A DNA stretch of 64,000 nucleotides, from positions 124,001 to 188,000 of the forward strand of contig NZ_BQYM01000010.1 in the NCBI RefSeq assembly GCF_026008515.1, read 5' to 3'. The notes beneath the pieces are model-generated. The model had not been told where the DNA came from, did not search any database, and saw only the letters and a program-made list of their open reading frames with translations. The position numbers and the translations under genes are program-made. This DNA comes from Hoyosella levis (lineage in GTDB: Bacteria > Actinomycetota > Actinomycetes > Mycobacteriales > Mycobacteriaceae). Below are positions 50,713-59,398 of the stretch, in pieces (positions within the stretch are counted from its first letter, which is position 1; every line of letters starts with the position of its first letter).

Positions 50713-51246
50713 ATGTCGAAAAACGATGCATTGAATCATTCAGGCCGCGGTTGGATGCTTCTGTCCCTGGCCGATTCCAGGTCGCACGCGGGTAATGACG
50801 GCTATGACGACGAGGCCGCGAGGTACTACAGCTGGGATAGCACGGTCCCGAACCATGACGCGGTGTCGGTAGGCGACCTCGTTGTCGTGTGGAACCGCAT
50901 TGGTGTGGTCGGGATGTCTGTGGTCGACGATGTCACGACGGGGCCGGGGCAGAAGAAGCGCAATCGGTGTCCTTTCTGCTCGAGCACGAGCATCAAGATT
51001 CGCCTGAAGAAGCAGCCGAAGCACCGGTGTGCTGACTGCAGGAAGGATTTCGAGACCCCGCGCACGGAAATGATCGATGTCGAGCAGTACCGCTCGGATC
51101 ACGCGGGACGGTGGCGATCGCTCGATGGGATGTTCAGCGCCGCGGAGATGCGCAGCTTCGGTGTTCAGCCACAATCCCAGCACAGCATCCGCCCGCTTCG
51201 CGTTGGCCCTTTCCTCGATGCGGTAGCCCGGCGCTCACCACAGTGA
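50713..51246 (+). CDS. zinc-finger protein resembling the N-terminal half of an HNH endonuclease
   Basis: A 177-residue protein. YYSWDSTVPNHDAVSVGDLV, then VVWNRIGVVGMSVVDDV resembles an EVE/PUA-like N-terminal domain. CPFCSSTSIKIRLKKQPKHR plus CADC is a four-Cys zinc finger, and YRSDHAGRWRSLDGMFSAAE follows with the QPQSQHSIRPL segment. In actinobacterial restriction-type proteins this pattern precedes an HNH nuclease, which is missing here. ATG 50713 is used; 33 upstream bases are also open. It opens the defence island 100 bases before the large helicase and may be a modification reader or truncated nuclease. Confidence 0.65.
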   Translation: MSKNDALNHSGRGWMLLSLADSRSHAGNDGYDDEAARYYSWDSTVPNHDAVSVGDLVVVWNRIGVVGMSVVDDVTTGPGQKKRNRCPFCSSTSIKIRLKKQPKHRCADCRKDFETPRTEMIDVEQYRSDHAGRWRSLDGMFSAAEMRSFGVQPQSQHSIRPLRVGPFLDAVARRSPQ

Positions 51247-51346
51247 CCGTTGGCCCGATCGGGCTTGTCGAAGGCGAAGCGCACCCCGTGGTTTACGTGT
51301 GTACTAGGGTTGAGTTTTCGGGTTGTGCGGCGAGAGGCGTTGTGGC

Positions 51347-54300
51347 ATGGATGTCTTCGAGGTTCACAGGCAGCTGATCGCGGACTACAAGTCGTTCACG
51401 ACCGGCGCCGTCGAGATTCGTGATAGCCGGATCAAGGACTACGTCGAGACGACGATGCAGGAGGGCCGCCAGTGGCCCGAGCCGTGGCTGTCGTTGAACC
51501 CGATGTTCGCCTCGGGCGGGTCGGTCGATGAGTTGACGGGCGGCAAGATCCTGCATCCGGAGTGCGCTCACATTTTCCGGGTGAAGAAGCATGTGAGCGA
51601 TCGGGGCGATTCCTCGATCACTCTCCATAAGCATCAGCGCGATGCGGTGGAGGTGGCCAAGTCCGGCAAGTCGTATGTGCTGACCACCGGCACGGGCTCG
51701 GGCAAGTCGCTCGCCTATATCGTGCCGATCGTTGATCGTGTGCTGCAGATGGGCCGCATGCCCGCGGACCGCCCGAAGGGCGTGAAGGCGATCATTGTCT
51801 ATCCGATGAATGCTTTGGCGAATAGCCAGGTGGAGGAGCTTCGCAAGTTTCTCACGTTCGGCTATGGCGAGGGCCAGGAGCCAGTGCGCTTTGCCCGGTA
51901 CACGGGCCAGGAGCGGGAGGAAGAGCGTGCTGCGATTCTCGCTGATCCTCCGGATATCCTGCTGACCAACTATGTGATGCTCGAGCTCGTGCTCACGCGC
52001 CCGGATGAGCGGAAACGACTGATTAACGCGGCGCCGAATTTGCGATTCCTAGTGCTTGATGAGCTTCATACCTACCGTGGCCGCCAGGGCGCGGATGTGG
52101 CGATGCTGGTGCGGCGGCTGCGCAACGCTTGCCAGTCGGAGGCTCTGCAGTGCGTGGGGACGTCGGCGACGATGGCGTCGGGCGGGAGCATCGCTGAGCA
52201 GAAGCGGGTGGTCGCGGAGGTGGCGACGCTGATCTTCGGTGACGAGGTGACGCCGGAACGGGTGATCAGCGAGACCCTATCGAAGGCGACGACGGGTGAC
52301 CCGGAGGACGGCGAGCAGCTCCGCGCTGAGATCGCAACAGGCGTGCCCGGAGACTACGAGGGCTTTTCCGGCTCGGGGCTCGCTTCGTGGATCGAATCAA
52401 CGTTCGGCCTGACCACTGATCCCGAGACGCAGCAACTGATCCGGCAGAAGCCACGGACGGTGAAGGATGCGGGCGAGGACCTTGCCCGGGCAGCCAGCAC
52501 GCCCATTGACGACGCTATCGAGGCGATCCGGCGAACGCTGCTCACGGGCGCGAATGTGACCAACCCGAGGACTGGCCGCTCCCTGTTCGCGTTCCGGCTG
52601 CACCAGTTCATCTCGAAGGGTGACAGCGTGTATGTCTCGCTGGAGCCAGAGGCTTCCCGATACATCACGACGACCTACCAGGTGCGTGTCCCGGGTAGTG
52701 ACAATCATGTGCTGATGCCGCTGTCGTTCTGCCGGGAGTGCGGCCAGGAATACATCGCGGTGGTGCGGACCAGCGCCAGCGATGACGCAACGATCTTTCG
52801 CGCGCGACGGGATCGAGACCCGAGCATCGGCATCGAGTCGAGCGGCTACTTGTATGTGTCGTCGGATCATCCGTGGCCGATCGACCCGGAGACCGAGAAT
52901 CGCTTTCCGGAATCATGGACGGAGCAGGGCCGGGTGAAGCCGTCCATGGCGAAGCACAAGCCTCGCCGTGTGCGCGTGGGGACGGATGGCGAGGAGATCC
53001 AGTCGGGAGGGCTCGAGGCCGCGTACATCCCGGCCCCCTTCCGGTTCTGCCTGCGCTGCGGCGTGGCGTATGAGCGCGCGAGCGCGAAGGATTTCGCGAG
53101 GCTGGGCAAGCTCGATGCCGAGGGTCGGTCGTCGGCGATGACGGTGCTCGGTGCGTCGATCGTGCGCTCCCTCAAGGCAGTGCCCAAGGACCAGCTTCCG
53201 GATGAGGCCAGAAAGCTTCTCACTTTCGTGGACAACCGGCAGGATGCCAGCTTGCAGGCGGGTCATTTCAATGACTTCGTCCAGGTGACGCAGCTTCGTG
53301 GTGCTCTCTACAGCGCCGTGGCCGCGGCTCCGGACGGGCTGACGCACGATGAGGTGACGCAGAGGGTCTTCGATAGTCTCGGCTTGGATTTCGCTGACTA
53401 CGCGCAGAATCCCGAGGCGCTGTTCGGTGCGCGCAAGAGCACCGAGAAGGCGCTGCGCAATGTCATCGAGTATCGGCTTTACACGGACTTGCAGCGGGGC
53501 TGGCGCATCACCATGCCCAATCTCGAGCAGACGGGCCTGCTGCGCATCGAGTACGAATCACTGGATGAGATCGCGGAGAGCGACGAGCTGTGGGCTGGGA
53601 CGCCGCCAGCGATCCGCGATGTGCATCCGACGAAGCGGTATGACGTGTGCAAGGCGATCCTGGATCAGCTGCGGCGCGATCTCGCGATCGATGTGGAGTG
53701 CTTGTTCGAGAACGGATTCGACCGTATCCAGCGCCAGGCCGATCAGAACCTGACGGGCGTGTGGGCGATCTCGGACGCGGACCGCGAGCTCGCGGACCTG
53801 AAGATCGGCATCACGGACTCGAAGCATCCCAAGACGAAGATGCTCGCTCCGAAGCTCACTCCGCGCTCGGCGATCGGCAAGCTTCTCCGGGACGAGTTGC
53901 GCAATCCGGATGGGAACAAGCTCAAGGATGACGACCTCACTGTCGTGATGGTCAGCATCCTGAAATTGCTCGATAGGGCAGGCCTGCTCACGAACGCGCT
54001 CGCCCATATCAGCGATGGGCTGGGGTATCGCTTGAAGGCCTCGGCGCTGATCTGGAAAGCCGGTGACGGCAAGAGCGGCATTGTTGATCCGACCCGGAAG
54101 AAGGTCGATCCCGATCAGGGTTCCCGCGTGAATCCGTTCTTCCGCGACCTGTACAAGAGCATGGCACGGGAACTGCGCGGGCTTCATGCCGCGGAGCACA
54201 CGGCACAGGTCGAAGGCCTCAAGCGCCAGGCACGGGAGGAAGCGTTCCGCACGGCGGAGCTGCCGCTGTTGTTCTGCTCCCCCACGATGGAGCTCGGCGT

Positions 54301-56521
54301 TGACATCGCTGGCCTCAATGCGGTGGGGATGCGGAACGTGCCGCCCACCCCGGCGAACTATGCGCAACGCTCAGGTCGCGCGGGCCGCTCCGGCCAGCCT
54401 GCCCTGGTGGTGACGTATTGCGCGACAGGCAACTCACATGATCAGTACTACTTCCGGCGCTCGCATGAGATGGTCGCCGGTTCCGTGGCAGCACCGCGGC
54501 TGGATATCGCCAACGAATCGTTGATGCGGTCGCACTTGCGCGCGATCTGGCTCGCGGAGACGGGACAGAGCCTGCGGTCGAGAATGCCGGAGATCCTGGA
54601 CATGGACGATCCGACGATGCCGGTGCGCGAGGAGATCCGGCAGTACCTCGCAAGCAGCACCGCGGTGGAGCGGGCAACGGAACGCGCGAAAGCGATCCTC
54701 GAACCGATCCGCGACGCCCTCGAGGCCTCGCCGTGGTGGACGAGCGATTGGGTCGAAGCGACCATCCGGGCGGCGTACATGGACTTCAACGATGCGTGCG
54801 AGCGATGGCGCGGCCTGTACCGGTCGGCGGACGAGGACCAGAAGCGGCACAACGCGATCGTCCTGAATCACTCGACGTCGGCGCAGCAGCTAGACCAGGC
54901 AAGGGCGCGCCGCAATGAGGCGGAGAACCAGCTGCAGCTCCTCAAGAACGAGGGGCAGGGCAATCAGTTCTCTGATTTCTACACCTACCGGTATTTCGCC
55001 TCGGAAGGGTTCCTTCCTGGCTATAGCTTCCCTCGTCTGCCGCTTGCTGCCTACATCCCGGGAACGCGACCACATTGGAAGGAGGGCGACTACATCCAGC
55101 GCCCGCGCTTTCTCGCGATCAGCGAGTTCGGTCCTGGCGCCCTGATCTATCACGAGGGCGCCCGTTACCAGGTCCGGCGCGTGCAGCTTCCCACCTCCGA
55201 TAGCGGCAACGGGGGGCTCGCCACGGCCGAGGCACGGACGTGCGCGCGGTGCGGGTACCACCATGACCCGCGCCCCGGGCTTGAGCGGTGCGAGCATTGC
55301 GAGGCGCCCCTTCCGATCTCCACAACGGGACTCATGCGGATGGGTACGGTCTTCACTCGCCGGCGGGAACGTATTTCCTCCGATGAGGAGGAACGCTTGC
55401 GGGCGGGGTTCGAGCTGACCACGTCGTTTAGGTTCGCGGAGCACGGCGGGCAGCAGAGCAAGGATGATGCTCGTGTCCTAGACGGGGAAAATGCTCTGGC
55501 GGAGCTCTCCTACGGCGATACCGCCACGGTCCGGGTGACGAACAAGGGGCGCAGGCGCCGGAAGAACCTCAGCGATATGGGGTACTGGCTCGATCTGGTG
55601 AAGGGCAATTGGCTGTCGGAGAAGCAGGCCGACGAGATGGACCCGGAGGACGGGGAGCTCGACGATGCGGGTCAGTCGCAGCAGAAGCGCAAGGTGATCC
55701 CGTTCGTGGATGACACGCGCAACGTTCTTGTGCTGCGTCTGGCCAGGCCCGTCTCGCCGACGGAGGCCGTGTCGTTGCAGTACGCGCTCGAGCGTGGCAT
55801 CGAGGCAGAGTTCCAGCTCGAGGATGCGGAGCTCACCAGCGAGCGCTTGCCTGATCCGGATGAGCGGGCACGGATGCTCTTCACTGAATCGTCGGAGGGC
55901 GGCGCGGGCGTGCTGCGGCGGCTCCAGGCCGAGCGCGATGCGATGGCGAAGGTGGCTCGGCGTGCCCTCGCGATCGCTCACTTCGACCCGGAAACGGGCA
56001 AGGATCTCGGGCGCGCGGAGGGCGCGGCGGAGGATTGCCAGGCCGGCTGCTATGACTGCCTGCTCTCGTACGGCAACCAGCTATGGCACAACCAGATCGA
56101 CCGGCATGAGATCAAGGACCTGCTGCTCGCCCTGGCTGGTTCGGAGACAGAGCCGCAGGGGCCCGCGGGCGTGGACCGCGGCGAGCACGTGAAGGACCTG
56201 CGCCGGCAATCGGAATCCTCGCTCGAGGAGAGGTTCGTGGAGCTCCTCGAGGAGCGCCGCTTGCGATTGCCTGCTCGTGGACGGCCGATCCCGGAGCTGA
56301 TGGTGACCCCTGACTACATGTTCCGCAGCAACGGGGAGGCCATCGCGATCTTCATCGATGGGCCCGTGCACGACAACAAGTCAACGGCCGCGCGTGATGC
56401 GGAGGCGGAGGATCGCCTGCTCGACGCGGGATGGATGATCATCCGGTTCCGGCATGACGAGGACTGGGACGCCAAGCTGCGCGACTATACGGATGTGTTC
56501 GGCAAGGGAAAGGGTGCATGA
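51347..56521 (+). CDS. large DEAD/DEAH helicase with DUF1998 and C-terminal nuclease-like domain
   Basis: A 1724-residue protein. Walker A is TGTGSGKS (114-121), a DELH box is near 236-240 (LVLDELHTYRGRQGAD), and the helicase C-terminal motifs (GVDIAGLNAVGMRNVPPTPA; YAQRSGRAGRSG) lie near 980-1010. Zinc pairs CARCGYHH and CEHCEAP are near 1300, and the DUF1998/MZB motif GCYDCLLSYGNQ near 1565. The last about 100 residues (IFIDGPVHDNKST; LLDAGWMIIRF) resemble a Vsr/DUF559-type nuclease fold. DISARM has a helicase (DrmA) and DUF1998 protein (DrmB) separately; Druantia DruE joins them. It is likely the core of a phage-defence system with the SNF2 and methylase genes. Confidence 0.85.
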   Translation: MDVFEVHRQLIADYKSFTTGAVEIRDSRIKDYVETTMQEGRQWPEPWLSLNPMFASGGSVDELTGGKILHPECAHIFRVKKHVSDRGDSSITLHKHQRDAVEVAKSGKSYVLTTGTGSGKSLAYIVPIVDRVLQMGRMPADRPKGVKAIIVYPMNALANSQVEELRKFLTFGYGEGQEPVRFARYTGQEREEERAAILADPPDILLTNYVMLELVLTRPDERKRLINAAPNLRFLVLDELHTYRGRQGADVAMLVRRLRNACQSEALQCVGTSATMASGGSIAEQKRVVAEVATLIFGDEVTPERVISETLSKATTGDPEDGEQLRAEIATGVPGDYEGFSGSGLASWIESTFGLTTDPETQQLIRQKPRTVKDAGEDLARAASTPIDDAIEAIRRTLLTGANVTNPRTGRSLFAFRLHQFISKGDSVYVSLEPEASRYITTTYQVRVPGSDNHVLMPLSFCRECGQEYIAVVRTSASDDATIFRARRDRDPSIGIESSGYLYVSSDHPWPIDPETENRFPESWTEQGRVKPSMAKHKPRRVRVGTDGEEIQSGGLEAAYIPAPFRFCLRCGVAYERASAKDFARLGKLDAEGRSSAMTVLGASIVRSLKAVPKDQLPDEARKLLTFVDNRQDASLQAGHFNDFVQVTQLRGALYSAVAAAPDGLTHDEVTQRVFDSLGLDFADYAQNPEALFGARKSTEKALRNVIEYRLYTDLQRGWRITMPNLEQTGLLRIEYESLDEIAESDELWAGTPPAIRDVHPTKRYDVCKAILDQLRRDLAIDVECLFENGFDRIQRQADQNLTGVWAISDADRELADLKIGITDSKHPKTKMLAPKLTPRSAIGKLLRDELRNPDGNKLKDDDLTVVMVSILKLLDRAGLLTNALAHISDGLGYRLKASALIWKAGDGKSGIVDPTRKKVDPDQGSRVNPFFRDLYKSMARELRGLHAAEHTAQVEGLKRQAREEAFRTAELPLLFCSPTMELGVDIAGLNAVGMRNVPPTPANYAQRSGRAGRSGQPALVVTYCATGNSHDQYYFRRSHEMVAGSVAAPRLDIANESLMRSHLRAIWLAETGQSLRSRMPEILDMDDPTMPVREEIRQYLASSTAVERATERAKAILEPIRDALEASPWWTSDWVEATIRAAYMDFNDACERWRGLYRSADEDQKRHNAIVLNHSTSAQQLDQARARRNEAENQLQLLKNEGQGNQFSDFYTYRYFASEGFLPGYSFPRLPLAAYIPGTRPHWKEGDYIQRPRFLAISEFGPGALIYHEGARYQVRRVQLPTSDSGNGGLATAEARTCARCGYHHDPRPGLERCEHCEAPLPISTTGLMRMGTVFTRRRERISSDEEERLRAGFELTTSFRFAEHGGQQSKDDARVLDGENALAELSYGDTATVRVTNKGRRRRKNLSDMGYWLDLVKGNWLSEKQADEMDPEDGELDDAGQSQQKRKVIPFVDDTRNVLVLRLARPVSPTEAVSLQYALERGIEAEFQLEDAELTSERLPDPDERARMLFTESSEGGAGVLRRLQAERDAMAKVARRALAIAHFDPETGKDLGRAEGAAEDCQAGCYDCLLSYGNQLWHNQIDRHEIKDLLLALAGSETEPQGPAGVDRGEHVKDLRRQSESSLEERFVELLEERRLRLPARGRPIPELMVTPDYMFRSNGEAIAIFIDGPVHDNKSTAARDAEAEDRLLDAGWMIIRFRHDEDWDAKLRDYTDVFGKGKGA

Positions 56522-56525
56522 CGCG

Positions 56526-59387
56526 ATGACTTCCACCACTACTGCGGCCACGGACTTCGCTCCGGGCTCGCTGGTGCGCGCGCGCGGCCGCGACTGGGTG
56601 GTGCTGCCCGGATCAGGCACGGACTTCCTGGTGCTGCGCCCGCTCGGCGGCAACGATGACGATATCGCCGGTGTATTCGTGACCGAGGGCGTGCAGCCAG
56701 CGACCTTCCCCGCGCCATCCGCGGACGATCTCGGCGATCATTTCAGCGCGCAGCTGCTCCGCGATGCCCTGCGGATCGGTTTCCGCTCCACGGCCGGGCC
56801 GTTCCGCAGCCTCGCGTCGATCAACGTGGAGCCGCGCGCCTACCAGCTGGTGCCGTTGATGATGGCGCTGCGCCAGGATGTGGCGCGGCTGCTGATCGCT
56901 GACGATGTGGGCATCGGCAAGACCATCGAGGCCGGGTTGATCGCCACGGAGCTGCTGGAGATCGGGCAGGCGCGCGGGCTGGTGGTGCTGTGCAGCCCGG
57001 CTCTCGCGGAGCAATGGCAGGGCGAGCTGCGGGAGAAGTTCGGGCTCGAGGCGGAGCTGGTGCTGCCGTCGACGGTGCGGCGGCTCGAGCGCAGCCTCAT
57101 CGGCACCGAGTCGGTGTTCGAGCGCTACCCAGTGACGGTGGTGTCCACGGATTTCATCAAGTCGCGGAACCGGCGCAACGAGTTCCTGCGCACCTGCCCG
57201 GACCTTGTCATCGTCGATGAGGTCCACACATGCGTGACGGCTTCGGGCCAGCGAACCTCGGGCCGGACGCAGCGGTTCGAGCTCGTCCGCGACCTCGCCA
57301 ACGACCCGGAACGGCACATGATCCTCGTCTCCGCCACTCCGCATAGCGGGCAGGATGAGGCGTTCCGCAACCTCATCGGCCTGCTCCACAAGGATCTAGC
57401 GAGCATCGACCTGGATAATCCGCAGGGCCGCGAGCAGCTCGCCGGCTATTTCGTGCAGCGGCGGCGCAGCGATATCCGGCACTTCCTCGACCAGGAGACC
57501 CCGTTCCCGAAGGACCGGGAGACCCGCGAGGTGGGCTACACGCTCAGCAAGGAGTACCGGGCACTGTTCGAGAAGGTCCTCGATTACGCCCGCGAGACGG
57601 TGCGCTCGGGCGATGGCACCCTGGCCAAGCGCGTGAACTGGTGGTCGGCGCTGGCCCTGCTGCGTGCACTGGCATCGTCGCCGCGAGCGGCCGCGCAGAC
57701 GCTGAACACCCGCGCGGATTCCGCTGCCGCCGTCACGCCGGAGGAAGCTGATCTGATGGGCCGCTCCGCGGTGCTCGATCATGCTGACGATGAATCCCTC
57801 GAATCGGCGGACTCCACGCCCGGCGCGGCCAGCGATGAGACCGGCCGCTCCCCCGCCGCGCGGAAGCTCCGCGCCTTCCACGCCGAGGCCAAGGCGCTCG
57901 AGGGCGCCAAGGACAAGAAGATCACCGAGCTGGTGAAGGTGGTCAAGGAACTTCTTGGCGACGGGTACGAGCCGATCGTGTTCTGCCGCTTCATCGGCAC
58001 CGCCGAGTACGTGGCCGAGCAGCTTCGCTCCAAGCTGGGCCGGGGGCACATCGTGGAGGCCATCACCGGAGAGCTGCCACCCGATGAGCGCATCAATCGC
58101 ATCGAGAACCTCACCGCCACCGACGGGCGCCATGTGCTCGTGGCGACGGACTGCCTCGCGGAGGGCGTGAACCTGCAGGAGCATTTCCAAGCAGTCATCC
58201 ACTATGACCTCGCGTGGAACCCGACCCGCCATGAGCAGCGGGAAGGCCGGGTGGACCGGTTCGGGCAGCGCAGCAGGAAGGTGCGCGCCGTCACGCTGTA
58301 CGGGCGGGACAATCACATCGACGGGATCGTGCTGGAGGTGCTGCTGCGCAAGCATGAGCTGATCCGCAAGGCGACGGGCGTCTCGGTGCCCGTGCCCGAT
58401 AACAGCGACGCTGTGGTCGAGGCTCTGATGGAGGGGCTGCTGCTGCGCGGCCACGATGCCGAGCAGCTCACCCTCGATGTGGAGGTCAGTTCCCGCAAGG
58501 ACTCGCTGTATGCCGAGTGGGAGAGCGCCGCGGAGCGGGAGAAGCTGTCGATGACGAAGTACGCGCAGCGCAGCATCAAGCCCGAGGAGGTCAAGCGGGA
58601 GCTCGATGAGATCCGTGCTGGTCTCGGCACGCACGACGAGGTGAGCGCGTTCGTGCGGAACAGCCTCGCCTCGCTCGGCGCCACCCTGGTTAATGGGCAG
58701 CGAGGATTCACCGCCACGACGGCAGCATTGCCGATCGGGTTGCGCAGCGCCCTGCCCCGCGGCAAGCGGGAGCCCTTGCCGTTCAGCCACGATCTGCCCG
58801 CCGAGCCCGGGGGCGCAGTGCTGCTGCGCACCGACGATTCCGTGGAGGCGATCGCGGACTACGTGCTGCAATCAGCGCTCGACCCGACCGTGGATGAGCG
58901 GGAGCGGCCCGCGCGGCGCTGCGCGGTCATCCGCACCGATGCGGTAGCCACGCGCACCACGCTGCTGGTGACGCGCTACCGGTTCCATCTGGACCTGCCC
59001 TCGCGGGCCGGGATGCGCAAGCTGGTCGCCGAGGATGCCGCCACGCTCGCCTTCACTGGATCGCCAACGAACGCGCAATGGCTCGACGAGGCCACTACCC
59101 GGCAGCTGCTCGGGGCCCAGCCGGGCGGGAACCTGACGGAGTCGCAGGCGCGGGACTTCGCCGCGCGCGCGGTCGCCGGCATCAGCAACACCGACAGCCC
59201 CGTCATGGAAAAGCTCCGGGAGCACGGCGTCGCTCTCGCCGACCGTGTCTACGATTCGCACCGGCGCGTCCGGGAGGCCAGCCGTTCCGCGCGGCGCATC
59301 GGCAATGAGGGCATCCGTGGCCTGCGGGTGACCGTGGAGCCCGCGGTCGACGTCGTTGGCGTGTTCGTGTTCGTCCCCGTGGTGTGA
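56526..59387 (+). CDS. SNF2-family helicase (DrmD-like)
   Basis: A 953-residue SNF2-type ATPase. The N-terminal about 100 residues (LVRARGRDWVVLPGSGTDFL) form a small beta domain, Walker A is IADDVGIGKTIEAGLI (K132), the DEVH box is near 231 (IVDEVHTC), and LVSATPHSGQDEAFRNLIGL follows. The helicase C-lobe is VATDCLAEGVNLQEHFQAVI, then DLAWNPTRHEQREGRVDRFG. Class 1 DISARM starts with such an SNF2 protein (DrmD) beside an adenine methylase. ATG 56526 follows the helicase stop by 4 bases, and its stop is 11 bases before the methylase start, so all three are one operon. Confidence 0.88.
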   Translation: MTSTTTAATDFAPGSLVRARGRDWVVLPGSGTDFLVLRPLGGNDDDIAGVFVTEGVQPATFPAPSADDLGDHFSAQLLRDALRIGFRSTAGPFRSLASINVEPRAYQLVPLMMALRQDVARLLIADDVGIGKTIEAGLIATELLEIGQARGLVVLCSPALAEQWQGELREKFGLEAELVLPSTVRRLERSLIGTESVFERYPVTVVSTDFIKSRNRRNEFLRTCPDLVIVDEVHTCVTASGQRTSGRTQRFELVRDLANDPERHMILVSATPHSGQDEAFRNLIGLLHKDLASIDLDNPQGREQLAGYFVQRRRSDIRHFLDQETPFPKDRETREVGYTLSKEYRALFEKVLDYARETVRSGDGTLAKRVNWWSALALLRALASSPRAAAQTLNTRADSAAAVTPEEADLMGRSAVLDHADDESLESADSTPGAASDETGRSPAARKLRAFHAEAKALEGAKDKKITELVKVVKELLGDGYEPIVFCRFIGTAEYVAEQLRSKLGRGHIVEAITGELPPDERINRIENLTATDGRHVLVATDCLAEGVNLQEHFQAVIHYDLAWNPTRHEQREGRVDRFGQRSRKVRAVTLYGRDNHIDGIVLEVLLRKHELIRKATGVSVPVPDNSDAVVEALMEGLLLRGHDAEQLTLDVEVSSRKDSLYAEWESAAEREKLSMTKYAQRSIKPEEVKRELDEIRAGLGTHDEVSAFVRNSLASLGATLVNGQRGFTATTAALPIGLRSALPRGKREPLPFSHDLPAEPGGAVLLRTDDSVEAIADYVLQSALDPTVDERERPARRCAVIRTDAVATRTTLLVTRYRFHLDLPSRAGMRKLVAEDAATLAFTGSPTNAQWLDEATTRQLLGAQPGGNLTESQARDFAARAVAGISNTDSPVMEKLREHGVALADRVYDSHRRVREASRSARRIGNEGIRGLRVTVEPAVDVVGVFVFVPVV

Positions 59388-59398
59388 GGAAAGAAGCT

